From JBOEGW01 sp050633625 (GTDB lineage Bacteria; Pseudomonadota; Alphaproteobacteria; Rhodobacterales; Rhodobacteraceae), in assembly GCA_050633625.1 (NCBI GenBank), contig JBOEGW010000002.1, positions 5,763 to 69,762 on the forward strand: a DNA stretch of 64,000 bases, written 5' to 3'. Within the stretch, counting starts at the first letter, position 1, and each line of letters begins with the position of its first letter. The position numbers and the translations under genes were made by a program. The notes under the pieces were generated by a model that saw nothing but the letters and a program-made list of their open reading frames with translations, was not told where the DNA came from and did no database searches. Positions 34,910-42,769 of the stretch are shown here, piece after piece.

Positions 34910-37900
34910 GACCCATTCGCCTATCGCTTCAGGCCTTCGGGCCGTTCGCGACAACCGAGGTGGTGGATTTCCGCTCCGCGCTGGAAACAGGACTGTTTGG
35001 AATTTACGGTCAAACGGGCGCGGGAAAGTCGACGCTGTTTTCGGCGATGTCCTTTGCCCTCTTCGGGGCACCAACCAAGACCGATCAGGAACCACGCTCG
35101 CTGCGTTCGGATCACTCCGCGCCAGATCTACCTACGGAAGTTGAATTTGTCTTTGAACTGGGTGCCAAGGCCTATCTGATCCGTCGTCGTCCGGTGCAAG
35201 AACGTCCAAAAGCACGCGGCGAAGGGACGACCGAGGATGCCGCGGAAGCCTCGCTTTTCGAAGTCACCGGGATCCCGGTGGACACGCTTGGCCCGAGCCA
35301 GCCTGGCCGTGTCATTGCTGAAAAGAAAGTCTCGGTAGTGGGGCAACAGGTCGAAGCGCTGTTGGGATACGGAGCAGATCAATTTCGACAGATCGTGCTC
35401 TTGCCACAAGGCAAGTTCGAGACGTTCCTAGCCGCAAAAACTGATGCGCGGGTCGAGATATTGCGAGATCTCTTCGACGTGAAGATCTATCGCGATCTCG
35501 CCGCCCGGTTGAAGGATGAAGCCTCAGAGGCAGAAAGAGCACTGCGCGAGCAGCGCGTGCTCTATGTAGCACGGCTAAAGGAACGCGGCTTTGAAAGCGC
35601 CGACACGTTGGAACTGGGGATTGCCGCGGCTGAAGCCAACGTTGAAGAAAAGCTGGGTATTCAGCAGGGCACGGAGAAGGCGAATGAAGCGGCGCGTAAG
35701 GCTTTGACCGACGGCGAGCAAATCGAAAAGGCCTTTGTTGCAGTCGATACAGCGCGGCAGGCACTTGACGATCTCGAAGCGAAAACGGGCGAAGTCGATG
35801 CTCTGGCCAAGCGGGTTGATACAGTCAAGAATGCCTTGCAGGCCTGTGACCTTGAGACAGCTTGGCACAATGCAGAGCGCGATGACCAGGTTACAATGAA
35901 TGCCGTGACCAAAGCCGAAGGGGAGCTCAACACGGCCACTGTGACCAGGAAAGAAGCGGCGCAAAAACTGGTTGAAGCGCAGTCGGGCGAGGAGCGACGG
36001 CAACGGGTTCAGGCCGACCTGACAAGGTTAGAGGCGATCGAGAACCAGGTCGGGCAGGCAGCGGAGCTTCAGAAAGCGTTTGATGAAGCTGCGAACGACG
36101 AAGCCTCGGCAAAGAAGGCGCTGACCGAAGCCGTAGAGGAAAGCGAAACGCTCCAGTCTCAGCGCGACGCGACCGATCTGGTGCTTGAACAGGCGCGAAA
36201 GACTGAGGCGGCGCGAGGCAAGCTGACGGGTGAACTGGCCGAGATCAACCGCGAACTGATCAACGCAACGGCACATGCGAAGGCGCAAGGAGCTGTCGTG
36301 GATGCCAAACGAAAGGTCGAAGCGGCATCGAGCGAACTGCCGACAAAAACTGAAGCGGCGCAAGCCGCCGATGCAGCCTTGATTGAGGTTGAGGCTCGGC
36401 TTTCGCGCACACAGGCGATAATTCTGGCCGAAAAGCTGGCCGAAGGGGAGCCGTGCCCTGTCTGTGGTTCCCACGATCATCCTATGCCAGCCCATGGTGC
36501 GCCCGAACAATCTGGTTTGACCGAAGCGTTTCGTAACGCGCAGGCCCAGGCGAGAACCGCAGCCGAAGCCAGGGTTCGGGCGGAAAGCGAACTCGGCAAT
36601 TGGCGAACGCGGCTCGACGAAACGAAACGGGCACTGGACGAACATGAACGGCCTGAGCGCACGTTGGTGGAACTCGAATCTGAAATCATACGACTGAAAG
36701 GCACCGTCGCCGCGCTTGGAGAGGCCATCGATCTTGATGCGATGGAGGAGCGGTTGGCCGATCTCAAGCGGAAGGTGACCGAGGCCGAAGCTATCGAGGC
36801 TACGGTGCGCACGGCTGCAGGACAGGCTGGAACCAATTTGGCCGGGGCGCGAGCCAAGCGCGATACAGTGGTTGGGGCCCTGCCGGACGGTCTGCGCACA
36901 CCTGATGCGGTTGTCGCACGGCGGGAGGCTTTGCAAAGCGAGCAAAGGCAGCTTTCCGAAGCGCTGGACCTGGCGACGCAGGCGGATCAAGCAGCGAGCG
37001 AGGCGCTCGCCCGGGCGCAAGAGCAGTTCGAAGCAGCAAAGCGGGCGCGCGAGGCGCAGGCCCGGCGTGCGGAAAAGGCGCAAGGTGACTTCCGCGCACG
37101 GCTGGAAGAAGTCGGGCTAGACAAGGCAGAGTATGTTGCTTGCAAGGCGCATTTCCCGACTCTCGACGCCGACCGTCAGACGGTGATCGATCAACGTGAG
37201 GGCCTGATCGCAATGCGCACGACATGGCAGAACGCTGCAACCGCTTGTGCGGATCACGAGCGCGCTGATCTCGCGCCGCTTCAGTCAGCGCTGGACGACG
37301 CCACCCAAGCTTTGAACGCGGCCAATGCGGTGCTCGCCACAGCCAGAACGGATGTAACGTCACTAACCAGATTCAAGGATTCGCTGGCTGAGGCCTTGGC
37401 CGAAACCGAGCGGCTTGAGTCCGAATCCGGGCCGCTTCGTGGGCTGGCCGATCTGGCCAATGGCAAGAACGATTTCAAGATGACGCTCGAGACCTTCGCG
37501 ATAGGCGCCATGTTCGACCAAGTGCTCGAGGCGGCAAACATGAGGCTCGACCCTATGACGCGCGGGCGTTACCGGCTGACGCGCGGACTTGACGCGTCAG
37601 GTGGGCGCGGCAAGCGCGGGCTCGAAATCGAGGTCTTTGACATCAACACCGGCAAGGCGCGTCCAACGGCTACCCTGTCCGGTGGTGAAACATTCATCGC
37701 GGCACTAGCCTTGGCGCTTGGGCTCGCCGATGTGGTCGAGAGCCAATCTGGCAAAATCCGGATGGACACGATCTTCATCGACGAGGGCTTCGGCAGCCTC
37801 GACACCGAGAATGGAGCAGGCACGCTGGACCAAGTGATTCAGGTTCTTGCTGCGCTGACAGAGGGCAGCCGGGCTGTGGGACTGATCTCGCACGTCGGCC

Positions 37901-37986
37901 AAGTTCAGGAGGCCATACCCCAAGGCTTCTATGTGCGTTCGACCCCAAGCGGCAGCCGAGTCGAGGAAAGAAAGGGACTAGGATGA
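34906..37986 (+). CDS. sbcC: SbcC-like SMC-type ATPase (Rad50 family)
   Basis: A 1026-residue protein: Walker A GIYGQTGAGKSTLF at about residue 34, two long alanine/glutamate-rich coiled coils (about 180-500 and 540-830) joined by the zinc hook GEPCPVCGSHDHP (about residue 517), ABC signature ATLSGGETFIAALALALG (about 925) and Walker B MDTIFIDEGFGSLD (about 950). It is the ATPase partner of SbcD, opening and bridging DNA ends. Overlaps both neighbours by 4 bp, so the three genes form one operon. Confidence 0.94.
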   Translation: MRPIRLSLQAFGPFATTEVVDFRSALETGLFGIYGQTGAGKSTLFSAMSFALFGAPTKTDQEPRSLRSDHSAPDLPTEVEFVFELGAKAYLIRRRPVQERPKARGEGTTEDAAEASLFEVTGIPVDTLGPSQPGRVIAEKKVSVVGQQVEALLGYGADQFRQIVLLPQGKFETFLAAKTDARVEILRDLFDVKIYRDLAARLKDEASEAERALREQRVLYVARLKERGFESADTLELGIAAAEANVEEKLGIQQGTEKANEAARKALTDGEQIEKAFVAVDTARQALDDLEAKTGEVDALAKRVDTVKNALQACDLETAWHNAERDDQVTMNAVTKAEGELNTATVTRKEAAQKLVEAQSGEERRQRVQADLTRLEAIENQVGQAAELQKAFDEAANDEASAKKALTEAVEESETLQSQRDATDLVLEQARKTEAARGKLTGELAEINRELINATAHAKAQGAVVDAKRKVEAASSELPTKTEAAQAADAALIEVEARLSRTQAIILAEKLAEGEPCPVCGSHDHPMPAHGAPEQSGLTEAFRNAQAQARTAAEARVRAESELGNWRTRLDETKRALDEHERPERTLVELESEIIRLKGTVAALGEAIDLDAMEERLADLKRKVTEAEAIEATVRTAAGQAGTNLAGARAKRDTVVGALPDGLRTPDAVVARREALQSEQRQLSEALDLATQADQAASEALARAQEQFEAAKRAREAQARRAEKAQGDFRARLEEVGLDKAEYVACKAHFPTLDADRQTVIDQREGLIAMRTTWQNAATACADHERADLAPLQSALDDATQALNAANAVLATARTDVTSLTRFKDSLAEALAETERLESESGPLRGLADLANGKNDFKMTLETFAIGAMFDQVLEAANMRLDPMTRGRYRLTRGLDASGGRGKRGLEIEVFDINTGKARPTATLSGGETFIAALALALGLADVVESQSGKIRMDTIFIDEGFGSLDTENGAGTLDQVIQVLAALTEGSRAVGLISHVGQVQEAIPQGFYVRSTPSGSRVEERKGLG

Positions 37987-38285
37987 CAAACCGATTGTAT
38001 TACCGCAAGGCGCACACCCGCCGACTGTCGACAGGCCGAACAGTCTCGGTCCGTGGCGGTTGGGCGCTCCGGGTCGGTCGCGGAAGTAGGAAGAGCGCAT
38101 CCTTCAGGCGGACTTGTCCAATATGCGGTGCACTGATCGTAAGCGTTAGTATGCCCAAAGGTGGGTGGGTCCACTTCGAGGGAGGTAAAGGCCTGACACG
38201 CATTAAACACCCGTGTCTGCATCTTGGCGAAGGTTTGAGCGGGCGACATGACGAGAACACTCCAGATCTTTTCGGTTTGCCCTGA
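37983..38285 (+). CDS. Small basic zinc-finger-like protein coupled to sbcC
   Basis: A 100-residue basic protein with CPICG at about residue 46 and HPCLH near residue 79, a likely split zinc site. Start ATG overlaps the sbcC stop (ATGA), so it is translated with SbcDC. I know no standard SbcCD accessory of this kind; it may be the third subunit of this plasmid version. C-terminal residues end in DLFGLP, which resembles clamp-binding peptides (Q-x-x-L-F type) only loosely. Confidence 0.65.
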   Translation: MTNRLYYRKAHTRRLSTGRTVSVRGGWALRVGRGSRKSASFRRTCPICGALIVSVSMPKGGWVHFEGGKGLTRIKHPCLHLGEGLSGRHDENTPDLFGLP

Positions 38286-38400
38286 AAAGGCCGTAAGGCT
38301 TCTAGAGTTTTACCTACTCCCCCTAAGAGCCCGCGCCAGTGACTTAGCTGTGTTTACAAAGCAAATGAGCTTTAGCTCAGCATTCTAAAAGTTAGGCCTC

Positions 38401-38446
38401 TTACACGTATTTTCTGCTGTGCGTTTACACGTAAAGTCTGCTGTGA
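38401..38446. repeat. Two tandem 24-bp units beginning TTACACGTA
   Basis: Units at 38401 and 38425 share TTACACGTA, three variable bases, then TCTGCTGTG. The same TTACACGTA 9-mer is the left arm of the operator-like repeat at 33745. They lie in the gene-free 210 bp between the converging sbcDC and scpB-like operons. Iterons or regulator sites are both possible. Confidence 0.55.
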
Positions 38447-38495
38447 CTTTCGACCGATTGAAAGTCAACGCCCGACCAATTGACAGTGTCGCACC

Positions 38496-39140
38496 TCAGA
38501 CCCGCGGAACCTGAGCCTCCTCGTTTGGATCACCAACAGCCAAATCAAGCTCTGGCAAATCTCGCAGCGTCTGCAGATCAAACGTCGTCAGAAACACTTC
38601 CGTCGTGACAAACGTGTGCGGCGCACCCGGCCGCGGTGACCTCGGCCCGCTGGCAATCAGATCCTTGTAGCGCAATCGCGATAGCAAATCGCGGCTCACG
38701 TCCTTGCCAAAGATGTCCTTGAGCCCCGCGCGGTCAATGGGTTGATGATAGGCAATGGCACAGAGCACACCCATCTCCATCTCGGTAAAAGCGAGCGACT
38801 GCTCACCAAGATCCGCAGCCGCCTTGATCGCGTCCGCAAACTGCGTCTTCGTGCGGAACATCCACCCGCCAGAAACCTGCACCAGTTCGTAGGGCCGACC
38901 CGTCAACTCGGCTTGGATATCGTCAATCAGCATGTCGACCGAGGCCTCCTGCCCTAACACGCGCGCTAGGTCATCGCGACCGACGGGCGACGCACTGGCA
39001 AAGAGCACCGCTTCGATCCGCCCCATCCATTCGCGCCAGCGTAGATCTTGCGGCAAGTCTTCGAGCTCGCGGTCAAAGACACAATCGCGTCCCGAGCCCT
39101 CATTTTCTTTCGCTGTTTTACCTTTGGCCGCGCCGGTCAT
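38496..39140 (-). CDS. ScpB-like protein
   Basis: A 214-residue protein with the paired winged-helix pattern of ScpB (RIEAVLFASASPVGRDDLAR; ALAFTEMEMGVLCAIAYHQP-type second helix; RAGLKDIFGKDVSRDLLSRL). Chromosomal ScpB works with ScpA and SMC in condensation; here no ScpA or SMC is next to it, so it probably serves as a plasmid DNA-binding or regulatory homologue. Its ATG overlaps the DUF1403 stop by 4 bp. Confidence 0.78.
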   Translation of the reverse strand: MTGAAKGKTAKENEGSGRDCVFDRELEDLPQDLRWREWMGRIEAVLFASASPVGRDDLARVLGQEASVDMLIDDIQAELTGRPYELVQVSGGWMFRTKTQFADAIKAAADLGEQSLAFTEMEMGVLCAIAYHQPIDRAGLKDIFGKDVSRDLLSRLRYKDLIASGPRSPRPGAPHTFVTTEVFLTTFDLQTLRDLPELDLAVGDPNEEAQVPRV

Positions 39141-40093
39141 GGCGCGATACCATACAGCCGAAACGTCGGTCGACCGGTCAGCTCACGCGCCACTCCCAAT
39201 TCGACCAACCGATCACAAAGCCGCCGCGCCGCGCGATCTGTCATCGGAATAGTCGTCCCTTGGATCATCGGCGACAGCGCGGTCGAAGGTGCCACGGCAT
39301 CCTCAGACAAAAACAGCGCAACGGCCGCATCGGATCCCTTGGCCCGCAGCTTCGGCGCGACTGCCTGAAGCGCGGCAGCGCGTTGAGCAAGGTCACATGA
39401 GCGGTGGACCGCATCTTCGATGGACTGCAGGATGCGCAGCTGAACCGCGAGTTCCGGCTCGTCCTCGTCCAGATCTCGTAGTATGGCCTTAGTAAGACAA
39501 TGCGCCGAGACGGGCAAAACGACCGGCCAGTTCAAGACTCGCGCCAGCACCACATCAGAGAACAGACAAGCAACCCGCTCCGCCCGGTCGTCCACCTCCA
39601 GCACCGAACGCATCACCGAAACGCACCCGACCAGCGGCCCATGGGTTTGACAGCGGGAAGCGGCCGATCGAAGCCAACCATCGACTTCCGTTTCAAGGTC
39701 CAATCCAACAAATGCCTTGAGCGCCGCATTCCAATCGCGCCCAGTTATGCGCAGCCGCGCCGCGTCGCGCCAGAAGGCCAAGAGATCTCCATCCGGACCA
39801 CGTGCCTCACCCGCTGGCGTCAGATGAAAAGCGTCGCGGATATCGACCTCTCGCGCCATCCGCCCCTCTAGCTTTGAGGTTGCCGACGCGGCAGTCAGCG
39901 CCAATCGGTTGGCAAGCAATTTCACTGGCACGCCTCCGGATGGATCGCTGACCAGCTGATCGAGGATCGTAAGGGCCACACCAGACCGAAATGCCACAGT
40001 TTCAAGGGTTTCTGCACGCCCTGAGGTGACCCAGGCAGGAAGCTTCGGTAGGCTGATCAAGTCGTTTGAGACAGTGGCAGGCTGAAAGGTCAT
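39137..40093 (-). CDS. DUF1403 family protein
   Basis: A 318-residue protein of the DUF1403 family, found in alphaproteobacteria often beside ScpB-like and recombinase genes; function unknown. Features: AFRSGVALTILDQLVSD near residue 35, an ALTAASATSKLEGR helix with a Fic/DUF-like Glu-Gly, a helical middle, and a C-terminal region that looks like a winged helix (MTDRAARRLCDRLVELGVAR). ATG 40093 is chosen over an ATG 36 bases upstream, which would begin within the recombinase promoter region. Divergent from the tyrosine recombinase gene. Confidence 0.8.
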   Translation of the reverse strand: MTFQPATVSNDLISLPKLPAWVTSGRAETLETVAFRSGVALTILDQLVSDPSGGVPVKLLANRLALTAASATSKLEGRMAREVDIRDAFHLTPAGEARGPDGDLLAFWRDAARLRITGRDWNAALKAFVGLDLETEVDGWLRSAASRCQTHGPLVGCVSVMRSVLEVDDRAERVACLFSDVVLARVLNWPVVLPVSAHCLTKAILRDLDEDEPELAVQLRILQSIEDAVHRSCDLAQRAAALQAVAPKLRAKGSDAAVALFLSEDAVAPSTALSPMIQGTTIPMTDRAARRLCDRLVELGVARELTGRPTFRLYGIAP

Positions 40094-40168
40094 GCTAGAA
40101 CGATACCTCAGCACGGCGCTTATATCCACAAAATATCACGTAAACCGCCCCACTCTGTCAGTCTTTTC

Positions 40169-40199
40169 TATGTCCAATAAGTTTGCATTATCGGACATA
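40169..40199. repeat. Palindrome 12 + 7 + 12 bp, recombinase core-site or operator candidate
   Basis: TATGTCCAATAA (40169-40180), spacer GTTTGCA, TTATCGGACATA (40188-40199), arms complementary except for one base. The layout fits a tyrosine recombinase crossover site (dif-like ATAA/TTAT inner ends). It ends 7 bp before the recombinase start, so it may equally be its autoregulatory operator. The right arm recurs upstream of the second recombinase at the window edge. Confidence 0.6.
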
Positions 40200-40206
40200 A
40201 AGAGAT

Positions 40207-41316
40207 ATGCTCAGCGCCATGTCGGAAAACAACGAGAAATCGCGCTCAAAGCCACCAAACGGGTCTTCGTTCAACGAGGACAACGAGAGAGATCGCCCGG
40301 ACGGCGAAGCCTTGAACCTCCCTTCCTTTGTGGCGGGTTCAGGCAGCCTCGACCGGCTGGTCGATACCGCCCGCGACTACGCACGCGCTGCGGCCTCGGA
40401 CAATACGCTGAAGGCCTACGCGAAAGACTGGGCGCATTTCGCGCGCTGGTGCCGGATTAAGGGCGCGGAGCCGCTGCCTCCTTCATCTGAAATGATCGGG
40501 CTCTACCTTGCGGACCTGGCGTCCGGAGCGGGCCCCTCGCCTGCCCTATCGGTCAGTACCATCGACCGCCGCCTGTCGGGCCTCGCCTGGAACTATGCGC
40601 AGCGCGGCTTTGCCCTCGATCGCAAGAACCGCCATATCGCCACCGTGCTGGCCGGGATCAAACGCAAACACGCCCGTCCGCCGGTGCAAAAGGAAGCGAT
40701 CCTGGCCGAGGACATCCTCGCGATGGTCGCCACCTTGCCTTACGACCTGCGCGGTCTGCGAGATCGGGCCATCCTGCTCCTCGGCTATGCTGGGGGCCTC
40801 CGACGCTCGGAAATTGTCAGCCTCGACGTGCACAAGGACGACACGCCGGACTCGGGCGGCTGGATCGAGATCTTCGACAAGGGAGCCCTGCTCACCCTCA
40901 ATGCCAAGACCGGCTGGCGTGAGGTCGAGATCGGACGCGGCTCCAAGGACCAGACCTGCCCTGTCCATGCGCTCGAGCAATGGTTGCACTTCGCCAAGAT
41001 CGACTTCGGCCCAATTTTCACCGGCACCTCGCGCGATGGCAAACGCGCCTCAGAAACCAGGTTGAACGACAAGCATGTCGCGCGCCTGATCAAGCGCACG
41101 GTTCTGGACGCCGGCATCCGGTCGGACCTGCCTGAGAAAGACCGCCTGGCGCTGTTCTCCGGCCATTCGTTGCGCGCCGGTCTCGCCAGCTCCGCCGAAG
41201 TCGACGAGCGCTACGTCCAGAAGCAGCTTGGCCACGCCTCGGCCGAGATGACCCGCCGCTATCAGCGCCGCCGCGACAGGTTCCGGGTAAACCTGACCAA
41301 AGCCGCCGGTCTCTGA
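40207..41316 (+). CDS. Tyrosine recombinase (integrase), copy 1
   Basis: A 369-residue recombinase: N-terminal SAM-like core-binding domain (about residues 45-150; DNTLKAYAKDWAHFARWC) and C-terminal catalytic domain with the first arginine in GYAGGLRRSEIVSLDV (about 200), HSLRAG (about 318), LGHASAEMTRRY with the tyrosine nucleophile (about 345-355). It ends 12 bp from the converging repC stop. Probably a plasmid multimer resolvase or integrase. ATG 40207 is kept because the second copy has the same ATGCTC start; an ATG 12 bases downstream is possible. Confidence 0.92.
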   Translation: MLSAMSENNEKSRSKPPNGSSFNEDNERDRPDGEALNLPSFVAGSGSLDRLVDTARDYARAAASDNTLKAYAKDWAHFARWCRIKGAEPLPPSSEMIGLYLADLASGAGPSPALSVSTIDRRLSGLAWNYAQRGFALDRKNRHIATVLAGIKRKHARPPVQKEAILAEDILAMVATLPYDLRGLRDRAILLLGYAGGLRRSEIVSLDVHKDDTPDSGGWIEIFDKGALLTLNAKTGWREVEIGRGSKDQTCPVHALEQWLHFAKIDFGPIFTGTSRDGKRASETRLNDKHVARLIKRTVLDAGIRSDLPEKDRLALFSGHSLRAGLASSAEVDERYVQKQLGHASAEMTRRYQRRRDRFRVNLTKAAGL

Positions 41317-41328
41317 GCCCCTGCCCTA

Positions 41329-42609
41329 TCACGCCGCCTGCCCACTGAGCCTACCATAGAAGCTGCGCTCGAGATGCAGCTCCCCTGCCCCGGCTTTCTC
41401 TACCATGCCGCACAGATAGCCGCCCGGCGAGGCAACCTCGCCCGCACTGTGCTTCTCGAAGACGAGGGCAAACGCGGCCGTGGCCACCTGGGTGCCCATT
41501 CGGTCCTGCGCCACGTTCCAGGCATGCTCAGAGATACCGATCATCGGCCTGAGTTGTCCGGCAACCCGGTGCAGATCGCCCCAATCCTTCAGGAATCCAC
41601 CCATATTGCGCGCCCAGGATGCGAATTCCGGACAGGCTTGCATGATTGTCGGCAGGTCGAGCGCTGTCCGCTTCTTGCGCACCTCGGCAACCCAGTCTTC
41701 CAGCTCCCTGTCAACCCGCTCTTCCGGTGGCGCATTGGGCACCACACCCGCCGCTTCCTCTTTTTCAGAGGAATTACTAGTTACAGGATTAAGTTGATTT
41801 GTAATTAGTATATGAGGTTCGGAAATGACCCCCCTGGGGTTCATTTCTTGAGTCTTCTTCGTGACTTGGGTATCGTTATTATCGGTGTTTTCCACAGGTT
41901 TCACCGCGCCAGTCGCTTTGAGATAGGCCGCCTCAACCCGTTCCTGGAGTTCCTTGAACCATGTGAGCAAACGCACCAGCTGTTCGGACGCTTCGTGTCG
42001 GCGTGGTAGCCGGTCGAGAAGCTCCTCAAAAAGCCCCGTGAATTGCCTCCAGGGCCCACGCAGCGCGCTGCTGAGAGCTGCCTCGATCCGGGCTCGGATC
42101 ATCCGGCGCGCCACAGTGATCTGGCGCTTCAGGCGCTGGCAGAGTTCGCGCTCGGCCTGCAACTCGGTATGAAGTCCCTCGAACTCCTCGACACGGGCGG
42201 AAAGCGGTGAAAGATCGAAGCCATAGGCCTCGACGATCCGCCCCTCAGCGTCCCTGCGGCCCCACCGCTTGCCATTGGGGCTATCCTGGAAGGAGATCAC
42301 GCCGATCTCAGCAAGACGCCGCGCGTGGCGCTTGAGGGCCGACAGGGAAAAGCCCGTCTGCTCCATCAGATAGGCGTTCGACGCCCAGACGATCGGGCGC
42401 TGCCCCTCCTCCCAGTCCTGAGCTTGCGTGAAGGCCCCGAGCGTGTCGAGGAGCATCATGTCGCCTGCCTTCAGGCCGATATGTGCCCCCACGCGCTTGA
42501 GTGCCACGAAGGCCCGTGTTTTGGGTATTGCTACCCGTTCACCGGCTTGGGCAAGTTGCTCAGCAACCCCAAGACCCGGTGTCGGCTTGCGCCAACCTGT
42601 ATGTTTCAT
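41329..42609 (-). CDS. repC: RepC replication initiator
   Basis: A 426-residue initiator of the repABC family. The N-terminal 150 residues contain winged-helix segments (TRAFVALKRVGAHIGLKAGDMMLLDTL; SNAYLMEQTGFSLSALKRHA), then a helical middle and a variable linker, and a conserved C-terminal part (ALDLPTIMQACPEFASWA). RepC initiates replication, normally at an origin inside its own gene. It is translated from ATG 42609 with GGAGGTGA 10 bases upstream; this ribosome site can be masked by an upstream CCTCC (see the leader feature). Confidence 0.94.
   Translation of the reverse strand: MKHTGWRKPTPGLGVAEQLAQAGERVAIPKTRAFVALKRVGAHIGLKAGDMMLLDTLGAFTQAQDWEEGQRPIVWASNAYLMEQTGFSLSALKRHARRLAEIGVISFQDSPNGKRWGRRDAEGRIVEAYGFDLSPLSARVEEFEGLHTELQAERELCQRLKRQITVARRMIRARIEAALSSALRGPWRQFTGLFEELLDRLPRRHEASEQLVRLLTWFKELQERVEAAYLKATGAVKPVENTDNNDTQVTKKTQEMNPRGVISEPHILITNQLNPVTSNSSEKEEAAGVVPNAPPEERVDRELEDWVAEVRKKRTALDLPTIMQACPEFASWARNMGGFLKDWGDLHRVAGQLRPMIGISEHAWNVAQDRMGTQVATAAFALVFEKHSAGEVASPGGYLCGMVEKAGAGELHLERSFYGRLSGQAA
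41755..41895. other. AT-rich stretch inside repC, oriV candidate
   Basis: Within the GC-rich repC gene this segment is strikingly AT-rich (for example TTGATTTGTAATTAGTATAT at 41793-41812 and TCGTTATTATCGGTG near 41875). It encodes the variable Asn/Thr/Lys-rich linker of RepC. In repABC plasmids the origin has been placed in an AT-rich section of repC, so this is the expected position. Confidence 0.5.
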
Positions 42610-42618
42610 GCCTGTTTC

Positions 42619-42641
42619 TCACCTCCGGTTAGTTGGAGGCA
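42619..42641 (-). promoter_or_regulatory. repC leader: ribosome-site sequestering hairpin
   Basis: On the mRNA strand CCTCC (42639-42635), 8 bases, GGAGG (42626-42622) form a hairpin that hides the repC ribosome site. Just upstream the longer repeat arms 42637-42651 and 42751-42766 can pair with each other and free it. This is the two-state attenuator described for repABC plasmids, read here from the sequence. Confidence 0.7.
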
Positions 42642-42766
42642 AAAGAAAGCCGTTCGCTCAGGAGCGTTCGTCGTTGACAGTGATTCGTGGGAGAGGTATC
42701 CTCTAAGCGACCAAACTTTTCAGATTAGCTCTCAGGCCACACTGCTTGGGGGCTTTTCTTTTGCCT
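42637..42766. repeat. 15-bp inverted repeat bracketing the repB-repC gap
   Basis: AGGCAAAAGAAAGCC (42637-42651) is complementary to GGCTTTTCTTTTGCCT (42751-42766) apart from one extra base. The arms enclose the counter-transcribed RNA gene and would form the alternative stem of the repC leader. Confidence 0.85.
42708..42766 (+). ncRNA. Counter-transcribed incompatibility RNA (ctRNA) of repABC
   Basis: Opposite in direction to repABC, a promoter reads TTGACA (42674-42679), 17-bp spacer, TATCCT (42697-42702). A transcript starting near 42708 would run through a C/G-rich segment to the T-rich CTTTTCTTTTG at 42753-42763, giving about 55-60 nt complementary to the repC leader. All repABC plasmids studied carry such an RNA between repB and repC, where it limits RepC synthesis and causes incompatibility. 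The 3' end and hairpin are approximate. Confidence 0.75.
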
Positions 42767-42769
42767 AGA

